Shown in pieces: positions 45,513 through 47,810 of a DNA stretch of 47,810 nt. Origin of the DNA: Rhodococcus sp. AW25M09 (GTDB lineage Bacteria > Actinomycetota > Actinomycetes > Mycobacteriales > Mycobacteriaceae); NCBI RefSeq assembly GCF_000333955.1, contig NZ_CAPS01000073.1, forward strand, positions 1 to 47,810. The letters are read 5' to 3'. A model generated the notes under the pieces. It saw only the letters and a list, made by a program, of their open reading frames with translations, made no database searches and was not told the DNA's origin. Within the stretch, counting starts at the first letter, position 1; the number at the start of each line of letters is the position of its first letter. A program made the translations under genes and the position numbers.

Positions 45513-46151
45513 GTGGGAGTGGATGTGCGAGATCTCGAGCGTGGCCGGCCCGTCGATGTCGCCGTGCGATTGCTCGGAGGCATCGTGACCGCAGGGGAGG
45601 TGGTAGTTCGTATCGACGAGGTGGAGGCTTACGGCGGTCCGGCCGACGGTCCTTGGCCGGACCCGGCGTCGCATTCGTTTCGCGGACCCACCGCTCGCAA
45701 CGAGGTCATGTTCGGGCCGGCTGGACACCTGTACGTCTACCTGAGTTACGGCATGCATGTGTGCATCAACGTCACCTGCGGCCCGGTCGGGACAGCGGCA
45801 GCAGTATTGCTTCGGGCGGGTGAGGTGACAGCGGGCCATGAGCTCGTCGACAGCAGGCGCGGAAGTGCCGGACGATCTGCCAGAGGTGGGGCAAGTGGCC
45901 CGGGCAATCTCGGGAAAGCGCTGGGGGTCGGCTTGGTCGACAACGGAACCGACATGTTCGACGATTCGGCGCCTGTCACGCTCCAACTCCGAGGCCGTCC
46001 GCTGAAGGGCAGTGCTGTCGGATGCGGTCCGCGCGTTGGGGTGAGCCTGGCCGCCGATCGTCCATGGCGGTTCTGGACACAAGGATCGCCGGCAGTGTCG
46101 GCCTACCGGCGAAGCCCGCGTGCGTCCGTCGCCGATGAGCCCGAGCGTTGA
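45513..46151 (+). CDS. mpg: 3-methyladenine DNA glycosylase (AAG type)
   Basis: Mpg excises alkylated and deaminated purines in base-excision repair. The 212-residue protein has the AAG signature RIDEVEAY with the catalytic Glu (residue 36), SHSFRGPTARNEVMFGPAGHLYVYLSYGMHVCINV and SGPGNLGKALGV. GTG 45513 follows an AGGGG; in-frame GTGs at 45519 and 45525 are alternatives. It diverges from the ABC operon and precedes tyrS by 30 bases, as in M. tuberculosis (Rv1688-Rv1689). Confidence 0.92.
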   Translation: MGVDVRDLERGRPVDVAVRLLGGIVTAGEVVVRIDEVEAYGGPADGPWPDPASHSFRGPTARNEVMFGPAGHLYVYLSYGMHVCINVTCGPVGTAAAVLLRAGEVTAGHELVDSRRGSAGRSARGGASGPGNLGKALGVGLVDNGTDMFDDSAPVTLQLRGRPLKGSAVGCGPRVGVSLAADRPWRFWTQGSPAVSAYRRSPRASVADEPER

Positions 46152-46181
46152 CCGACGTGGTCGTGCGGGAAGATGTACCTC

Positions 46182-47456
46182 GTGAGTGAAAACATCATCG
46201 ACGAAATGACCTGGCGCGGACTGATCGCACAGTCCACCGATGCGGACGATCTGCGGAAAGCAGCGTCCGAGGGTCCGATCACGCTCTATTCGGGTTTCGA
46301 TCCGACGGGTCCGTCGTTGCATGCAGGGCACCTTGTGCCGTTGCTGGCACTGAAGCGGTTCCAGCGGGCCGGGCATCGGCCGATCATTCTTGCCGGCGGC
46401 GCGACCGGACTCATCGGTGATCCGCGCGACGTGGGGGAGCGGACCATGAATTCACCCGAGGTCGTCACAGAGTGGGCATCGCGTATCCGCGGTCAGCTCG
46501 AGCGCTTCGTGGAGTTGAACGACAGTCCCACCGGCGCGGTCGTGGTCGACAATCTTTCGTGGACAGGGGAGTTGTCCGCCATCGATTTCCTCCGGGACAT
46601 CGGCAAGCACTTCTCGATCAACGTGATGCTGGCTCGCGACACGGTGAAGACCAGGCTCGAAAGCGACGGGATGTCGTACACCGAGTTCAGCTACATGCTG
46701 TTGCAGGCCAACGACTACGTGCAGCTTCGCCGAAAATACGGCTGCAGTCTGCAGATCGGCGGCTCGGACCAGTGGGGAAACATCATCGCCGGGGTGGAGC
46801 TGAACAGGAGGCAGGACGCTGAGTCGGTTCACGCACTGACGGTTCCCCTGGTCACCTCGGCCGACGGCAAGAAGTTCGGCAAATCCACCGGTGGTGGAAG
46901 CTTGTGGCTCGACCCCGAGATGACGAGCCCATACGCCTGGTACCAGTACTTCGTCAATACCGGCGACACGGATGTCGTGAAGTACCTGCGCTGGTTCACC
47001 TTCCTGTCGAAGGAGGAGCTGGCAGAGCTGGACGTGGCGACTGCAGAGCGTCCCCAGGCGCGCGAAGCGCAGAAGCGACTGGCCGCCGAGATGACCACGC
47101 TCGTGCACGGGGAGGCAGCGACTCGATCGGTCGAGCTGGCCAGTCAGGCTCTGTTCGGGCGCGCGGAACTCGCAGATCTCGACGAGTCGACCCTCGCCGC
47201 CGCTCTGCAGGAAGCGTCCGTTGCCGACATCGCGTCCGGCTTGCCGCAGACGATCGTCGATCTACTCGTCGCCACCGGCCTGAGTGACAGCAAGGGTGCT
47301 GCCAGAAGGGCAGTCAAAGAAGGTGGCGCATCGGTCAACAACGTCAAGATCGCCGACGAGGAATGGACGCCGACTGCGGAGGACCTCCTCCACGGACGAT
47401 GGCTGGTGGTCCGACGCGGGAAGCGGAACTTCGCCGGTGCGCGGATCCTCGACTAA
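46182..47456 (+). CDS. tyrS: tyrosyl-tRNA synthetase
   Basis: A class I synthetase that charges tRNA-Tyr. It shows the HIGH-type motif HAGH at residues 47-50, the KMSKS-type KFGKS at 231-235, and a C-terminal S4 RNA-binding domain ([19 protein letters not shown]). GTG 46182 gives 424 residues, the usual length, with GGGAAGA eight bases upstream; an in-frame ATG at 46173 lacks a ribosome site. It is probably cotranscribed with mpg. No T-box leader was seen. Confidence 0.96.
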   Translation: MSENIIDEMTWRGLIAQSTDADDLRKAASEGPITLYSGFDPTGPSLHAGHLVPLLALKRFQRAGHRPIILAGGATGLIGDPRDVGERTMNSPEVVTEWASRIRGQLERFVELNDSPTGAVVVDNLSWTGELSAIDFLRDIGKHFSINVMLARDTVKTRLESDGMSYTEFSYMLLQANDYVQLRRKYGCSLQIGGSDQWGNIIAGVELNRRQDAESVHALTVPLVTSADGKKFGKSTGGGSLWLDPEMTSPYAWYQYFVNTGDTDVVKYLRWFTFLSKEELAELDVATAERPQAREAQKRLAAEMTTLVHGEAATRSVELASQALFGRAELADLDESTLAAALQEASVADIASGLPQTIVDLLVATGLSDSKGAARRAVKEGGASVNNVKIADEEWTPTAEDLLHGRWLVVRRGKRNFAGARILD

Positions 47457-47538
47457 TTTTTCGTGTCAGCAGTGGCCGGAGTCACATCCATGTAATTTGG
47501 TTTCTACGCCCGCTCGACGGGTAACCGACCGGTTGCGA

Positions 47539-47575
47539 CCAGGCTGTTCACGCGATCTGCGTGAAAACGACCTGG
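47539..47575 (+). terminator. hairpin after tyrS
   Basis: TTCACGC and GCGTGAA form a 7-bp stem, enclosed after small gaps by CCAGG and CCTGG. It lies 83 bases past tyrS and just before promoter P1. It is a plausible tyrS terminator, without a U tract. Confidence 0.45.
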
Positions 47576-47579
47576 GGAT

Positions 47580-47608
47580 TTGACGCGTTGTTATCCGGGG
47601 CGTAACTT
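47580..47608 (+). promoter_or_regulatory. candidate promoter P1
   Basis: TTGACG (47580-47585) and TAACTT (47603-47608), spaced by 17 bases. The -35 is almost perfect. Confidence 0.55.
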
Positions 47609-47734
47609 TGTCCAAGTCAGAGCGACACGGACGCCAGCCCAGACCGCAAGGCCTGAGCGAAGCGCGGTTCGCCTGTACAACCCGAGAATGTCGGATCCGA
47701 AAGGATCGAACTTCTCGGCGGATGTGACGCCGGT

Positions 47735-47764
47735 TTGACCGTGCACGATCATCCGGTCTAAGCT
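47735..47764 (+). promoter_or_regulatory. candidate promoter P2
   Basis: TTGACC (47735-47740) and TAAGCT (47759-47764), spaced by 18 bases, about 155 bases after P1. Tandem strong promoters like this precede rRNA operons in related genera. Confidence 0.6.
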
Positions 47765-47810
47765 GGAACGGTTGCCCCGGACATGCACGAGCTTATGCTC
47801 GTAGATGAAT

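Larger units (their letters stand above)
47457..47810 (+). other. non-coding promoter region at the right edge
   Basis: These 354 bases have no credible gene. They hold a hairpin (47539-47575), two strong plus-strand promoters and a final small hairpin (ACGAGC/GCTCGT) in the probable leader. The layout, with tandem strong promoters and a long untranslated leader, suggests an rRNA operon starting beyond 47810. I cannot see any rRNA sequence. Confidence 0.55.

Overview
The window is chromosomal DNA of a high-GC actinomycete of the Nocardiales, most likely Rhodococcus or a close relative. This rests on gene content and on gene order, which I recognise from memory as collinear with the Mycobacterium tuberculosis Rv1630-Rv1689 stretch (rpsA, coaE, uvrB, USP, MBL, uvrA, infC-rpmI-rplT-tsnR, pheST, argCJBDFRGH, lipase-FadD, Trm112, TetR, ABC pair, mpg, tyrS). 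GTG starts, ATGA/GTGA start-stop overlaps, probable leaderless starts and U-poor hairpin terminators fit the group. I saw no phage, insertion sequence, CRISPR array or tRNA gene. This is core chromosome with a few accessory or unusual inserts.

Layout. 1-2.8 kb: a truncated GlxA-type regulator, a 38-residue membrane miniprotein, a 2H phosphoesterase, an isocitrate/isopropylmalate dehydrogenase-type enzyme and a SAM methyltransferase. 3.0-8.3 kb: rpsA (broken by a one-base shift near its 3' end), two similar terminators facing a small unknown gene, coaE fused to GrpB, DUF2252 and DUF402. 8.3-11.4 kb: uvrB and an SCO6745-type protein. 11.4-15.1 kb: a two-gene ABC system whose ATPase is fused to an extracytoplasmic S15/CocE-like hydrolase. 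15.3-20.5 kb: a universal stress protein, the RNA-polymerase-recycling helicase HelR, a DoxX-type membrane protein with a long 11-residue-repeat tail, and an MBL hydrolase. 20.6-26.8 kb: uvrA, DUF1844, then infC (ATC start, terminator in its leader), rpmI, rplT and a TrmH-type methyltransferase. 26.9-31.2 kb: pheST and an unknown protein. 31.2-39.8 kb: the complete arginine operon with argJ disrupted. 39.9-47.5 kb: a lipase/acyl-CoA-synthetase fusion, Trm112, a TetR-controlled ABC exporter operon, mpg and tyrS. The last 350 bases carry two strong tandem promoters that look like the start of an rRNA operon.

How the parts work together. Translation (S1, IF3, L35, L20, PheST, TyrS, TrmH, Trm112), nucleotide excision and base-excision repair (UvrA, UvrB, Mpg) and de novo arginine synthesis from N-acetylglutamate dominate. 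Translation and arginine genes are packed into operons with visible control signals: an ArgR-type box over a leaderless promoter, a non-AUG IF3 start, a terminator in the infC leader, and an inverted repeat over the ABC exporter promoter. The least conventional items are the hydrolase-ABC fusion, the DoxX/hendecad protein, the degenerate lipase-FadD fusion, a hairpin that buries the tsnR start codon, and two reading-frame breaks in core genes (rpsA, argJ) that are either sequencing errors or real lesions.
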